Notes: generated from the letters alone by a model not told the origin. Shown: positions 9,733-20,400, counted from the stretch's first letter. The stretch is DNA of 64,000 bases from JBGSUZ01 sp964404895 (GCA_964404895.1 CAYOLV010000001.1:496001-560000), one strand, 5' to 3'. Program-made: numbers and translations.

Positions 9733-10740
9733 CTATTTTCTAGTTTTAATGATTTGAGATTCTATCTCTAAAAGCACTTCTAAATCTGATGGCGTTAAAC
9801 GACTGATCAAGTCGTCTCTGGAGATTGCGCCTGCCAAATTTCGAGCGCGGGGATCTGAGGGTAAAAGGGCATCTGTCCAACTGATTTTCTTATTGTCTAC
9901 ATAGACATCATAATCCACCATACGGGTGCCGTCATCTAAATATTCCATGCCCAGCAAAATTCTTTTGATATGTTTGGTATCGTGGAAGGTGAAAAATCTG
10001 ACCCGATAAACTTCTACAGACATGAACAGACGAGGATAGTCTTTTGACCAAGATTCACCGAGGACGATTCCAAATTCCAAGGTGTCAAAAATGGTAATCA
10101 GTCTGTCATAGTGAAGTTTATAGGCACCATAGCGGTCATAAATTCGAATTTCAATTTCATTCCAATCTCGGTTGCCAATGCCCACATTTAAGTATTGAAG
10201 GGCATGCATTCTCAACTCTTTCAAGTATTCATAATGGTTGCCGTCTAATCGCAGAACTTGAGGGTATAAGTCTGCTGCTTGAATCCTGTGGTTTAAAGGG
10301 TGAGTCGTCAGAGCAATTAAAGTAGTATTTTCATTACCTGAACTGATAATGTCTGTGAAGGTACTAATAGTACCGCCAAGATCAGTTTGTACTTGTTTTA
10401 AAATAGCTTCTTGATCTCCCAGTGCCCTCATAATAAGGGTTCGAGGGGCTGTCCGAACTTCATCCACTAAATCGGTTCTCTTGCCTGAAATTAAGTGGCA
10501 CAAAATGGCGGCAGGAGAAGTTTTAATGACCAACATGGTTTGAATGTCTGACAAAGTTAAAACAGCTTTCATTTCTGGAGCGATAAAAACAATGGTATGG
10601 TCTTCTCTTGCAATGTCAAAGGCTGAAGTCAAGTCGCAGGTTTCAGCATCGAAAGACTCCACCAAACAGCTGTAAAGGTCTTCAATGTTCTGGCTGGCAA
10701 ACGCCAAAATTCTTGGGCCACTTCTTATTAATGAAAGCAT
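9733..10740 (-). CDS. protein of unknown function paired with a metallophosphoesterase-like gene
   Basis: A 335-residue protein that I do not recognise. There is no signal peptide or transmembrane segment, so it is probably cytoplasmic. The N-terminal half looks alpha/beta (VIKTSPAAILCHLISGKR, TLIALTTHPLNHR) and the C-terminal half is rich in beta strands with many aromatic and charged residues (YRVRFFTFHD, VDYDVYVDNKK). The ATG at 10740 follows GGAGGTGCAC; a GTG two codons upstream overlaps the ribosome binding site. It begins 9 nt after the stop of the metallophosphoesterase-like gene, so the two are almost certainly cotranscribed and may work together. Confidence 0.75.
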   Translation of the reverse strand: MLSLIRSGPRILAFASQNIEDLYSCLVESFDAETCDLTSAFDIAREDHTIVFIAPEMKAVLTLSDIQTMLVIKTSPAAILCHLISGKRTDLVDEVRTAPRTLIMRALGDQEAILKQVQTDLGGTISTFTDIISSGNENTTLIALTTHPLNHRIQAADLYPQVLRLDGNHYEYLKELRMHALQYLNVGIGNRDWNEIEIRIYDRYGAYKLHYDRLITIFDTLEFGIVLGESWSKDYPRLFMSVEVYRVRFFTFHDTKHIKRILLGMEYLDDGTRMVDYDVYVDNKKISWTDALLPSDPRARNLAGAISRDDLISRLTPSDLEVLLEIESQIIKTRK

Positions 10741-10749
10741 GTGCACCTC

Positions 10750-11367
10750 CTATAAACTCGTTCTGCCTTTGCAAAGGCGATCATCGTCTGTACCCCAAGG
10801 GTATTGGAAATAATGAACGTTTAAAGTGTCGAGCTCGATTAAGTGAATATCAGAAATGCCGTTGTAAAAGTAATGGTCTTGTTGAACCCCAGTTTCTAAG
10901 CTTAAATCATGTCCAAAAAAGTTGAGTTGAGCAGGGGCTTTTAAGATTTCTGTTGGGTAGTGGCTAATCCTTACAGAGTGACCCTCAATTTCCAATGTTT
11001 CAGCAACTTCAATGACAATAGAGCGGTTTGTAAAATCTTTTACGCAAGCAGAATTGTCATGGTTGCCAAGTGCTAGATAGATGGTTTCAGCTGATGAAGA
11101 TTCTAAGAGGTCAATTAAGGTCTTCACCCAGCGTTCATACCGATGTATTGATCCTGGGTACATTTGAAGCTTAATATTGTCTGCTAAATCCCCTGTGTGA
11201 ATAATGTAAGTAGGTTTAAGAGTTTCTATGAGCCTTTTTAGTTCGGGGAAAAATCGGACAGGGGTATCTGAAATATGGAGCAGGGTAGGTGCGTTATGAC
11301 TGAGTACACTAGTGTCAATATATACATGCCCTGCTAGAAAGCAAAGTGCTTTTTTAAAAGGATACAT
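10750..11367 (-). CDS. degenerate calcineurin-like metallophosphoesterase
   Basis: A 205-residue protein with the order of motifs of calcineurin-like phosphoesterases: HISDTP, HTGDLADN, LGNHDN, ISHYP and FFGHDL. The D-x-H motif reads DTP and the final GHxH reads GHDL, so two histidine ligands of the first metal site are replaced, while GD, GNHD and the other histidines remain. It may be inactive, bind one metal, or use other ligands. GGAGGAGG precedes the ATG. It is the first gene of a two-gene operon with the unknown protein at 9733. Confidence 0.78.
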   Translation of the reverse strand: MYPFKKALCFLAGHVYIDTSVLSHNAPTLLHISDTPVRFFPELKRLIETLKPTYIIHTGDLADNIKLQMYPGSIHRYERWVKTLIDLLESSSAETIYLALGNHDNSACVKDFTNRSIVIEVAETLEIEGHSVRISHYPTEILKAPAQLNFFGHDLSLETGVQQDHYFYNGISDIHLIELDTLNVHYFQYPWGTDDDRLCKGRTSL

Positions 11368-11538
11368 GAGCGACCCTCCTCCTAATAGACTAATTACCCT
11401 AATGTTAAAAGGAATTGCAGGAATATGTCAACTTTATTGCTTCAATCCTATTATTTCGTGGTATTATATGATTAGTAGAGGAAAACGATAGCAAATATGT
11501 AATCTTTACAAATACAAAAACCAGAGGAGGTCACTCAA

Positions 11539-12360
11539 ATGATACAAGCATCAGAGTGGTTTATAGCACAAAATCCAGTATTTCAGGCACTCATGGCAAC
11601 TTTATTTACTTGGGGTGTGACAGCTCTAGGCGCAGCGATGGTTTTTTTCTTTAAAGAAATTAAACGAAAAGTTTTAGATTCTATGTTGGGATTTGCAGCA
11701 GGGGTAATGATTGCAGCCAGTTTTTGGTCTTTGCTCAGCCCGTCTATTGAAATGGCCGCAGCCGCTGGTATGAAGCCTTGGTTACCTGCAGTAGTAGGTT
11801 TTCTGGCAGGGGGCGCTTTCCTATGGATTGTAGACCAAACCCTTCCTCATTTACATATGGGCGCAGAAGACAGTGAAAAAGAAGGGGTTAAAACCGGACT
11901 TCGTAGAAGTGTTCTACTGGTCTTGGCAATAACCCTCCACAATATACCTGAAGGTTTAGCCGTTGGTGTAGCCTTTGGTGCGGTTGCATCAGGTTTTCCA
12001 GAGGCTTCTCTCGCTGGAGCTATAGCTTTAGCCATTGGGATTGGACTTCAGAATTTTCCAGAGGGTGCTGCGGTGTCCATCCCACTTAGAAGAGAAGGCT
12101 TAACCCGAACAAAGAGTTTCTTATACGGGCAAGCCTCTGGGATTGTAGAACCAATCGCAGGTGTGATTGGAGCTGTTGCCGTTATTTCTATGAAACCAAT
12201 CCTACCCTACGCCTTGGCATTCGCAGCGGGCGCAATGATTTACGTCGTTGTAGAAGAATTGATTCCTGAAGCACAACAAGATAGAAAAACGGATGTAGCA
12301 ACCATTGGTGCAATGCTTGGTTTTGCCTTAATGATGTTCCTAGATGTGGCTCTAGGTTAG
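11539..12360 (+). CDS. ZIP family divalent metal transporter (GufA/ZupT type)
   Basis: A 273-residue membrane protein with about eight transmembrane segments. The two metal-binding signatures of ZIP transporters are clear: LHNIPEGLAVGVAFG and GLQNFPEGAAVS, holding the H-N-P-E-G and N-P-E-G residues of the binuclear site. Long GA-rich helices (GAMIYVVVEELIPEA) complete the fold. ZIP proteins import zinc, iron or manganese into the cytoplasm; specificity cannot be told here. The start has AGAGGAGG upstream. The gene is divergent from the metallophosphoesterase-like gene and ends 32 nt before a convergent gene. Confidence 0.92.
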   Translation: MIQASEWFIAQNPVFQALMATLFTWGVTALGAAMVFFFKEIKRKVLDSMLGFAAGVMIAASFWSLLSPSIEMAAAAGMKPWLPAVVGFLAGGAFLWIVDQTLPHLHMGAEDSEKEGVKTGLRRSVLLVLAITLHNIPEGLAVGVAFGAVASGFPEASLAGAIALAIGIGLQNFPEGAAVSIPLRREGLTRTKSFLYGQASGIVEPIAGVIGAVAVISMKPILPYALAFAAGAMIYVVVEELIPEAQQDRKTDVATIGAMLGFALMMFLDVALG

Positions 12361-12392
12361 TTTTACAAGGATCAATAAATACTCAAATAAAC

Positions 12393-13034
12393 TTATTTTG
12401 GATGAACCCACTTCGGTTCAACATCTATAGGGAAATGGCTGGTGTCGCCTATCATGGTGATTTTCCAGCCTTCTTCACTTTTTTGGAAAGTATTAAGGCA
12501 AGTTGAATTCATAAAAGGACCCTTCCAGAAATTTTCCAGTGGTGTTTCGTTTAAATAAGCAATCATGCTTTTAAGAACCACGGCATGAGCCACCAAAAGA
12601 ACAGTTTCACCTGGGTGTTGTTCAGCTATCCATTCTAAAAATGCACCACTTCTCCCAATAACAGAAGGAAAGGATTCGCTTTCATTGGGCACAAATTTTT
12701 CAGGTGCATTCCAGAAATATTCAAAGCGTTCAGGGTCGTATGCTTCAATCTCAGCCACTTGTTTGCCTTCCCATTCACCAAGGTAGATTTCTTTCAACGC
12801 CTCAGAAGTCTTAATTTCCAAACCTTTATGCTGATTGATAATTTCTGCTGTTTTATACGCACGACCAGAAGGACTGCTGTAAATATGATGTATAGGTGTT
12901 GTCTTCAATCGATCAGCTAACCAACCCGCTTGATTTTCTCCCATTTCAGTCAGAGGTGAGTCTAAATGCCCCTGCATCTTTCTAAGGGTATTCCATAAGG
13001 TTTCGCCGTGTCGGGTCACTAGAATTGTGGTCAT
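12393..13034 (-). CDS. histidine phosphatase family protein (phosphoglycerate mutase-like)
   Basis: A 213-residue cytoplasmic enzyme of the histidine phosphatase superfamily. The N-terminal TRHGETLWN carries the phospho-histidine (H9), the arginine of SSPSGRAYKTAE and the C-terminal VAHAVVLKSMI with the second catalytic histidine are present, and the acidic EIYLGEWEGK segment fits the CobC/GpmB branch. Substrate is not determined: alpha-ribazole phosphate, phosphoglycerate and nucleotides are all possible. The ATG at 13034 has AAGGAG upstream; an in-frame start 12 codons earlier lacks one. Confidence 0.88.
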   Translation of the reverse strand: MTTILVTRHGETLWNTLRKMQGHLDSPLTEMGENQAGWLADRLKTTPIHHIYSSPSGRAYKTAEIINQHKGLEIKTSEALKEIYLGEWEGKQVAEIEAYDPERFEYFWNAPEKFVPNESESFPSVIGRSGAFLEWIAEQHPGETVLLVAHAVVLKSMIAYLNETPLENFWKGPFMNSTCLNTFQKSEEGWKITMIGDTSHFPIDVEPKWVHPK

Positions 13035-13059
13035 GAATATTCTCCTTTGTCTTTGGTCA

Positions 13060-13089
13060 TTGTCTTTCACGTCGTCAATATGCTATGAT
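13060..13089 (+). promoter_or_regulatory. candidate promoter of the EamA gene pair
   Basis: TTGTCT (13060-13065) and TATGAT (13084-13089) are separated by 18 bp and lie about 30 bp before the EamA start at 13118. Confidence 0.5.
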
Positions 13090-13117
13090 GCGCTTAGCGA
13101 GACTAAGGAGGCATCAT

Positions 13118-13990
13118 ATGGGTTATTTAGCACTAGCCATTCTTTCGAGTTCATCTATTGCGTGGCTGTTTAAAATTACAGAGGGTGGCAGCTATAATCG
13201 GTATCGAGTTACCACGGCCAATTATGGAGTCGCTTTTTTGGTCAGTCTAGTCCTATTCGCCTTGTCCACCATGCAGCATCCTGAAACGATTAGTTTCGAG
13301 GCACTTCACTGGGAAAGTCTATTCGGAATAGGCATCCCCGCAGGAATTTGCTTTTTCCTCTCCTTTGTATTTTACCAGAAAAGTGTGAAAGAAAATGGTG
13401 CAAGTTTATCAGGGATGTTTGGAAAATTGGGTATCTTATTACCTATGGTAGTGTCTGTTATTTTGTGGAACGAAGTTCCTAGCTTGATTCAAGGCTTAGG
13501 AATCTGTTTGGCAGTGGGTGCCATGGTTTATGTGAATTACGTACCGGGACAGACGACCGTCAAAAAACATCAAAAATCATTAATATATCTGTTTTTAGCA
13601 GGTGGAATGGCAGAATTTTCTAGTAAGCTGTTTCAAAAAATGGGGGAACCCAACGAAAAGCATTTATTTCTTTTCATCGTATTCTTTGTAGCATTTTGCC
13701 TCAGTTTGTATAAAAGCTATCATACGCCAGTAGTTGAGGGATCTTCTTTAAAAGCTGATTTGCTTATTGGAGGCATTGTAGGTGTCCCTAATTTGCTGTC
13801 TTCTGTCTTTTTAATCAGTGCCCTAGGTCAAATACCTGCGACTGTGGCTTTTCCTATATACAGTTCTAGTGCCATAGCCGTTATTTCGGTAGGGAGTTAC
13901 TTGTTTTTTAAAGAGGAGATTGGCAGCCGTTCAAAAGTGGGTTTGATTCTCACCATGGTCGCCATGGTTTTGGTGAATTTTACAGCATAA
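13118..13990 (+). CDS. EamA/DMT superfamily transporter (first of a pair)
   Basis: A 290-residue integral membrane protein with about ten predicted helices, the layout of two EamA repeats in the drug/metabolite transporter superfamily. The second repeat ends typically with AVISVGSYLFFKEEIGSRSKVGLILTMVAM, split here around the usual FFKE motif. The substrate is unknown; family members export amino acids, nucleotides or drugs. The ATG at 13118 was preferred because AAGGAGG lies 7 nt upstream; an earlier in-frame ATG has none. The next gene is a second EamA protein starting 23 nt downstream, so the two may be cotranscribed and possibly form a heterodimer. Confidence 0.85.
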   Translation: MGYLALAILSSSSIAWLFKITEGGSYNRYRVTTANYGVAFLVSLVLFALSTMQHPETISFEALHWESLFGIGIPAGICFFLSFVFYQKSVKENGASLSGMFGKLGILLPMVVSVILWNEVPSLIQGLGICLAVGAMVYVNYVPGQTTVKKHQKSLIYLFLAGGMAEFSSKLFQKMGEPNEKHLFLFIVFFVAFCLSLYKSYHTPVVEGSSLKADLLIGGIVGVPNLLSSVFLISALGQIPATVAFPIYSSSAIAVISVGSYLFFKEEIGSRSKVGLILTMVAMVLVNFTA

Positions 13991-14013
13991 GATAAGGTAA
14001 AGGTGTGGTTCGT

Positions 14014-14913
14014 ATGGAAAAGGGCATTCAAACTTATAGGGGACAATTATATATAGCTTTAGGTGCTCTAATTTGGGGAACTCAGGGGCCTTTTGCCCAA
14101 TATTTGATGCAGCTGGGTGCCAGTTCAATTTTTGTTGCTTTAGTAAAATTGGGAATTGGTTCTGGTCTGATGCTCCTTGCAATGGCCATTTTTAAACCAC
14201 GTCAGTTGAAAATTGACAAACGGGGGCTTGTCTACACGGGCATGATCGGATTATTCTGTCAGGCGGGGTTCAACGCTTTATATTACACCAGTGTGGGTCT
14301 AATAGGCATAGCCAATGCAGCTGTAATTTTATACACTTCGCCGGTCTTCTTCCTTCTTTTGTCCATTCTGTTTTTTAAAGAGAAGTTGACGGGGGTCAAA
14401 TTACTTTCAGCCTTTTTGTGTATGGTAGGTTGTGGCATAGCCGTGACGGGTGGGCAGTTGAACTTTGAAGGTCTATCAGTTACAGGTATAGGAATGGCAC
14501 TGCTTTCAGCTGTGAGTTTTGCACTAATGGGCGCCATTAGCAAGAAAGCTTTAAATAATTACCCACCGATGACCATCATCGCCTATAGTTTTTTATGGGG
14601 GTTCATTTGCCTTTTGCCGAAAGGGCTTAGTAGTGGTTGTTTTGGCGTTGAGCCTAGTTTAGGAATCCTTTTAGGGGCTCTGGGAATCGGTATATTTCCA
14701 GCCGCTTTGGCTTACTACTTTTATTTTAAAGGCGTGAGCCAAGGTGTTAATCTGTCCCAGGCAGGGGTTATCAGTGCCCTTGAAATGGTCAGTGCAGTGG
14801 GAATTGCTTGGACAATTTTTTCAGAACCCTTTAACCTGATGAAGACATTTGGCATTATCTTAATATTAATTTCAATATTGACCAGCGAAATTAAGCAAAT
14901 AATGGTAAAATAG
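14014..14913 (+). CDS. EamA/DMT superfamily transporter (second of a pair)
   Basis: A 299-residue membrane protein with ten predicted helices and two clear EamA domains (about residues 10-145 and 155-295). The FFKEKLTGVK and IFSEPFNLMK loops are in the positions expected for this family. It is more canonical than its upstream neighbour. Function is presumably proton-coupled export or uptake of a small metabolite, substrate unknown. The ATG at 14014 has AAGGTG 9 nt upstream; GTG codons just before are alternatives. Confidence 0.88.
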   Translation: MEKGIQTYRGQLYIALGALIWGTQGPFAQYLMQLGASSIFVALVKLGIGSGLMLLAMAIFKPRQLKIDKRGLVYTGMIGLFCQAGFNALYYTSVGLIGIANAAVILYTSPVFFLLLSILFFKEKLTGVKLLSAFLCMVGCGIAVTGGQLNFEGLSVTGIGMALLSAVSFALMGAISKKALNNYPPMTIIAYSFLWGFICLLPKGLSSGCFGVEPSLGILLGALGIGIFPAALAYYFYFKGVSQGVNLSQAGVISALEMVSAVGIAWTIFSEPFNLMKTFGIILILISILTSEIKQIMVK

Positions 14914-14962
14914 AGAAAAAGAGACCACAATAATTAAGCGAATGAGAAAGAGAGTGATCCAT

Positions 14963-15882
14963 ATGGCATCCAGCTAGAAGCGACTTTAGACGTGTTAAAA
15001 CGTAAACATCAAGAGCAAAATATTCTCTTGGAACATATGCAAAAAAAGTTAAATACCCTACAAAAAAACATGATTTCTGAAGAGGAAGATGTTCAGCAGT
15101 TAGAGAATGATACTTTTAAATCGGCACTTTTTAAGCTGATACGCATTCATGACGGACAGCTTTCAAAAGAGCAGTCTGAATATCTCAAGGCAAAACTAGA
15201 CTACGAAAATTATGTCTTTGAAGTGAGTGAATCAGAAAGACAGTTGAACCAATTGTCTCTAAAAATTAAAGAGACTGAAAATGAAATTCAAAACTATAAA
15301 AACGATTTAGGCGACCGTGTCGCTCAGTTAAATCAACTGGAAAGCAACGCACCAGAGCGTATGCTGCTTGAGAAGTTTGTTAACAAAGAGAAGGCGTGCA
15401 AGTCGGAATGTGTGGAAATTGAAGAAGCCGTAGCAGCCTGTGAACGTGCCTGTGAAGCTAAAAATAAAGCCATGAACCTTCTTTCGAGTGCAAATGACTG
15501 GGCATTCTGGGACACTTGGGGCGGTGGCGGTTTAATTACGGATATGGTCAAGTATGAAAAAATAGAAGAGGTACAAGTCCAGTTTAAACAATTGGCTTCA
15601 GAACTTAACCATTTAAAAAGAGAACTTTCAGATGTGGGTCAAAGTGTTAGGTTTGACATGATTTCAATGGATCCTGCCACAAAGGGTTTAGACATATGGT
15701 TTGACAATATTTTTACAGATCTGCGAGTGAAAGAAGAAATTCAAAGTCAAATAAGTGCTGTAAAATTATTAGACCAAGAACTGTCTCAAGTTCAGTCGAC
15801 CTTAAATCAAAAATCCCAAGTTGCAGAAGGGGCACTTAAAGCCTCAACTGAAGCTCTTGAGAACTTTTTGTTGGATGTTTAA
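14963..15882 (+). CDS. coiled-coil protein of unknown function, possible frameshift at the start
   Basis: The secure reading frame starts at GTG 14992 (296 residues), but that codon has no ribosome binding site. The in-frame codons before it (from about 14968) look coding. The best start signal is the ATG at 14963, after GAGAGTGAT, which reads only four codons before TAG; one extra base after it would join it to the main frame. The protein is almost wholly coiled coil except for a tryptophan/glycine segment, DWAFWDTWGGGGLITDM, at about residues 165-182 of the GTG form, which recurs in other uncharacterised bacterial coiled-coil proteins. It has no signal peptide. It may be broken or carry a sequence error. 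Confidence 0.6.
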
Positions 15883-15906
15883 ATGTAAGCTATGAAAATT
15901 GGTATT

Positions 15907-15948
15907 AAAAAAGATGATTTCAATATTTAATTGGAGTCATCTTTTTTT
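15907..15948 (+). terminator. terminator after the coiled-coil gene
   Basis: AAAAAAGATGA and TCATCTTTTTT form the stem, extended by TTTCAAT/ATTGGAG pairing, and a run of seven T follows. Confidence 0.8.
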
Positions 15949-16164
15949 GCGTGGAGCTATATATAAGTACATTAATAACTGTGGAAAATAGACATTATGG
16001 TAAGGATAGGGACAATTAGAAAATTAATGGGCGTAAAAGTAAAATTTCTGTATATTTAATTAATTTTATATGGTAAAATTTACCTTGTTGAATGTTTTTT
16101 TATTGTAGCCTGAAATAGAACAACATAAAAATTAAAATTATACATATGAGAGAGGACTTATCTT
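15949..16164. other. AT-rich leader upstream of the SLH-like gene
   Basis: These 216 bases are very AT-rich and precede an exported-protein gene. I see no riboswitch or clear repeat. A ribosome binding site (GAGAGAGG) lies before the ATG at 16165. Confidence 0.4.
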
Positions 16165-17454
16165 ATGAAAAAAGTAATAGCGCTAATCACCGTTTTAGCA
16201 ATCGGACTCACAAGCCTTGTTCCATCCTTTGCAGCAACCACCACGCCAAAAACTGTTACCATTACCCAATTCACCCAGTCCCTCTTAACCACCCTTCAAA
16301 TTCAATATACTGATCCCATTCAAGAGGCAGTTAATCAGAAATGGGTTTCTAAAGGGCATAAATTAATTGCTAGTCCTAGCGCTGCTATTACGAAGGAACA
16401 ATCTGCGCAACTTCTTTATGGGGTTTTGAGAACCAAAGAAGGGGTTAAGCCTGATTTGTATTATGAGAGAATACTCAACTACTATGTAGGTGACAGTAAG
16501 AACATTGATCCATCTTATAAAAGAGCTGTTTACTCAACCATAATGAACGGATTTTTTGAACCTAAGTTTATAAACAAATCCACTAAACACTTCAATCCTA
16601 AAAACAAGGTCACTGAAGCTGAATTAAAAGTGATGATGGCAAGACTCTTAGATAAATCTAAGAGATATGATCCATTTCAGTATTTGGACAAGTATGGCAC
16701 AAGAGGTTGGGATAAAAGTTGGGGAAATTATGAACCTGGTGGAATGAACATAGTTTATCCCAAGGTTTCAACTGTAAAAAAAGCAATGATTTTTGAAACC
16801 AGTGTCCCAGTTCAAAATAGAGATCTAGTAATTCAAGAGTTATTAGAAGAAGAACACAATAAGTATGATATGGCATTTTCAAGATATGAGCTGTATGACA
16901 AATATATCAATACTGTCCCTGGTGCATATATAGATTTCTTAGATTTGGAAGATAGTCGAAAAATGCAAATTGAAGAAATTCATAATTGGTATGAAACAAC
17001 TTGCAAATTTATGAAAGCATTCTATAACAGTGGTTATAAAACATTATCAAGTGATGATAAGGCAATTAAGGAAAATATGCCTTCGGATAATGGTTGTTAT
17101 AATATGATTGAAAATCATAAGAAAATACTATCAGATAATAAAATGGTAATGCAAAGTTATTTTGTATGTGATGAAAAGACATTTTATTATTTTGCTGGTG
17201 ACAAATATTTCAGAGGGAGATTATATTTTAAGATTAATTCGCCTAATGCAACAATTCCATTTGTAACCAGTATTTATTCTTCAAAGGATCAAGTTAGAAT
17301 CAAATCTAATACTTGGTACTATGCTGACTTTGATGTGTGGGTAGGAATTATTGCTAATGATTATGGAGAGAATTGGTCGTGGAATGGCAATGAAAGAGGT
17401 GTAGGGGATTTCTTTGTAATATCGGATGTTTATGAAATTGTAAATAAAAAATGA
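16165..17454 (+). CDS. exported protein with N-terminal SLH-like region
   Basis: A 429-residue secreted protein with a signal peptide cleaved probably after SFA at residue 24. Residues about 35-165 contain two or three degenerate S-layer-homology-like units, with patterns such as ITKEQSAQLLYGVL, YKRAVYSTIMNGFF and FNPKNKVTEAELKVMMARLL. SLH domains bind pyruvylated wall polysaccharide. Residues after about 175 have no family that I recognise and are rich in Tyr, Asn and Lys. Its stop is followed directly by the start of the giant protein, so the pair forms an operon. The CsaB gene at 38966 would supply the pyruvyl ligand. Confidence 0.75.
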   Translation: MKKVIALITVLAIGLTSLVPSFAATTTPKTVTITQFTQSLLTTLQIQYTDPIQEAVNQKWVSKGHKLIASPSAAITKEQSAQLLYGVLRTKEGVKPDLYYERILNYYVGDSKNIDPSYKRAVYSTIMNGFFEPKFINKSTKHFNPKNKVTEAELKVMMARLLDKSKRYDPFQYLDKYGTRGWDKSWGNYEPGGMNIVYPKVSTVKKAMIFETSVPVQNRDLVIQELLEEEHNKYDMAFSRYELYDKYINTVPGAYIDFLDLEDSRKMQIEEIHNWYETTCKFMKAFYNSGYKTLSSDDKAIKENMPSDNGCYNMIENHKKILSDNKMVMQSYFVCDEKTFYYFAGDKYFRGRLYFKINSPNATIPFVTSIYSSKDQVRIKSNTWYYADFDVWVGIIANDYGENWSWNGNERGVGDFFVISDVYEIVNKK

Positions 17455-17464
17455 GGTGTTGGCC

Positions 17465-20400
17465 TTGGACAAATTTAAAAAAATTATAGCAATATTACTC
17501 ATGCTCACGTTCGTTCCAATTGGTTCATTTGCCAATTATTTAACTGATGAACAAAAAAAACCATCGTATGATCCAGGTAGAAACGTTCAAATGTGGAGTG
17601 TAGAAAATAAAGATGCTTCATCGGGTACACGTTATAGAACCTTGGCTTTTAAGGCAAAAATTAAAAGTAAAGATAAGATTAATGGCAAAGAATTTTGGTA
17701 TACTGCCAACATTCCCAAAATGGATGATCCTGAAAAACGTGTGGAACATAAACCGGATAAAATCTCACTTTACCATTACATGAACTACGTTTCAAATACA
17801 GGAAATGTTCCCCCTGGGGCAGACTCTTTGTATAATAGTTTCTATCGTCAATATAAAGATGATAAAAAAGCGATGGATGAAATAAATGAGTTGTTCAGCA
17901 AAGGTGGCATCATGTACTTGGATTCAGTAGGTACGGTTACTGACGATGGCAAACAAAGAGGTGAAGTTGATGTTTCTGGTTATGCAAAAAAAGGTGATGA
18001 AAAAAATATTTATGACACGTTACCTGAGTTTTTATGTTCCGCAGGGTGGCTACCAGGTACTCAAAAAACAGCTACAAATATGTTTGATATTAAAATTGAT
18101 TTTCCCCCTCAGCCAGTAATTACACCAGTTCCCCATATCACCAAAGGAACAGGAACAACAGACGTAACTTCCGTTGAATATAAAGAAGGAGAAGTTTTTG
18201 ACCTTGTAGGAATACATTCTTTTTTTCCGAAAGCCGTTAATAGGGAATATGAATGGAGTTATAAGAAAAAAGGCGTAACAACGTGGACTCCTTGCGGTAA
18301 AAAGGCTACTCCTAATTTAACCAGTCTTCCAATTGGAGAATATGATATTAAGCTCGATGTTCAATATACAATGAGCGCATTTTGGGGAGATAATGGCAAA
18401 ATTATAAGAAAATCCGTAGCTCCGGCAACATGCGTAATTAAGGTCATCCCAAATTCTGAAATAGTTGCCACGGCAACAGTTTCTTCTCCTGCTGATGTGG
18501 AGATTGAATCTGATGCTACCTTTGCCAATATTCCAGTAACTATAAATTCAAATCTTATTAATATAGGTGGCGGTAAAGTTAAATCAGTTACTTATCAGCT
18601 CATGACTGAAGAAGGTTCTCCTATTTACACAGAAACTTTTGGTGGAAGTGAAACACTTTCACAAACTAAAACCTTTAAAATCACTTATAAAGGTGAACCG
18701 TTTACACAAGGTTTTAAGGGCCAAGTCACTTACGTTTTAGAAAGTGGAACAAACAAATATTCAAAGTGGGCTATTTCAACAACATATATTCATAAGAAGG
18801 GAGTAGGAAATCTACCACCAGTTCCAGTTATTTCTCCAATTGCCGATACAATATCGGGTAATGAAATAAGACTCAATGGAGCATCCAGTTATGACCCTGA
18901 TGGTGAAGTGGTTTCGTGGGAGTTCTCAATACCTCAATGGGGATATTACTACAATGAGGACGGTAAAAAAAGTACATGGAAAACTACTATTGGTTATGGA
19001 AATAGAGTTCAAGCAATTTTAGGTGTTACGGATGATGATGGGGCGTATTCTGAAACAAGTACATTTTTCAATGTCACACCACCACCCCCGATACTTAATA
19101 TAAACGTCAGTGGAGCTTTGAAAGAAAACAGGAAGGTCATTTTCATTTCTAATGTAACTAACTTAGCAGGATATACAACAACAGACAGTCAAGTTGAATG
19201 GACAGTCAGTTCACTTGGCGGTCAAACGACTGACAAAATCAAATTAAAAGCCACTGTGGGTAAATCTATACAGGGTTTGTTCAAAGAAAAAGGACAGTAT
19301 TTAGTTGAATGTAAAGCGACAAACAGTGCTAATATGTCTGCGAATCAAAGTATTTTGATTAACATTTCAGAAGATTTCTTGCCTACCGTAGTAGTAGATA
19401 CTTATGAGACAGTTTATAGAAATGATGAAAAGAAAGCAGAAATCAAAGTCTTTGATAACTCTTACTCTGTAGATAATGACTATATTGCTAGTCGGTCATG
19501 GTACTACGCATTGGACAAGGACAATGACGGACGTTTTGATGATGAAACTTTAACATTACTTAAAACTGCCACACTTCCTGAAGATAATTCGGTCAGCTTA
19601 ATAACCGATAAGGTGGGAAAATATCAAATCTACCTAAGAGTCCAAGAAGGCTTTGGTCAAGAAACCATTCCTGAATTTATTGCAGCCACCGACTACAAAA
19701 TCAATTCAGGCTATAAAATTGTAGAAGTGGACAACTATAAACCAGTAGTTAGCTTTGTTCCTATGAAGGACAAGAAAGTTGACATGGTTGTAGTTACCGA
19801 CTACAAAGGCGATAAACTGACACAGCTTGGAACGAGACTCAATCAATATATAGGAGAGAGTTTTGAGAACGGTATTAACGTTAAATTACAAGTAGCCACA
19901 GATTCAAAATATATAGGACGATATTTACCTGAAAATGGGTTCGGGTGGAATAAAGTTCCTGATAATACTACAGCCAAGTACGTTGTGGCAAGGTGGAATA
20001 CTTATTCAGGTGATCTAATTGAGTACTCTGATAATTCTTATGAAATTACAACAGTTGCTTATAATGTCTGGTTGGGAACTTCGAGTGGAGATATCCCAAA
20101 AACAACAATCGGTGTATTTCCTGCCAGAGTTAAGCAAGTTCAAACAATAAATAGATGCACTTTGATTTTATTAGAAAACGGCGATTTATACTTTGTCGGC
20201 ACAAATATGGCATTTCAAAGACCTTATTATAGTCCAAGTTTGTATCAGCTAGAACCAAAGAAAACAATGAGTGGTGTTAAAACAATTATTCAAAATCAGT
20301 TAAAAGGGGGGTGGGATGATAATCAAGCATTAGCACCTATGTTAATGCACGTTTTAACTTATTCGGGCGATGTTTATTCAATCGGTGAAGTACCAACTGC

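Noticed and set aside
17456..17464. GTG at 17456 as the start of the giant protein
   Set aside because: It overlaps the ribosome binding site; TTG 17465 has correct spacing and yields a normal signal peptide.
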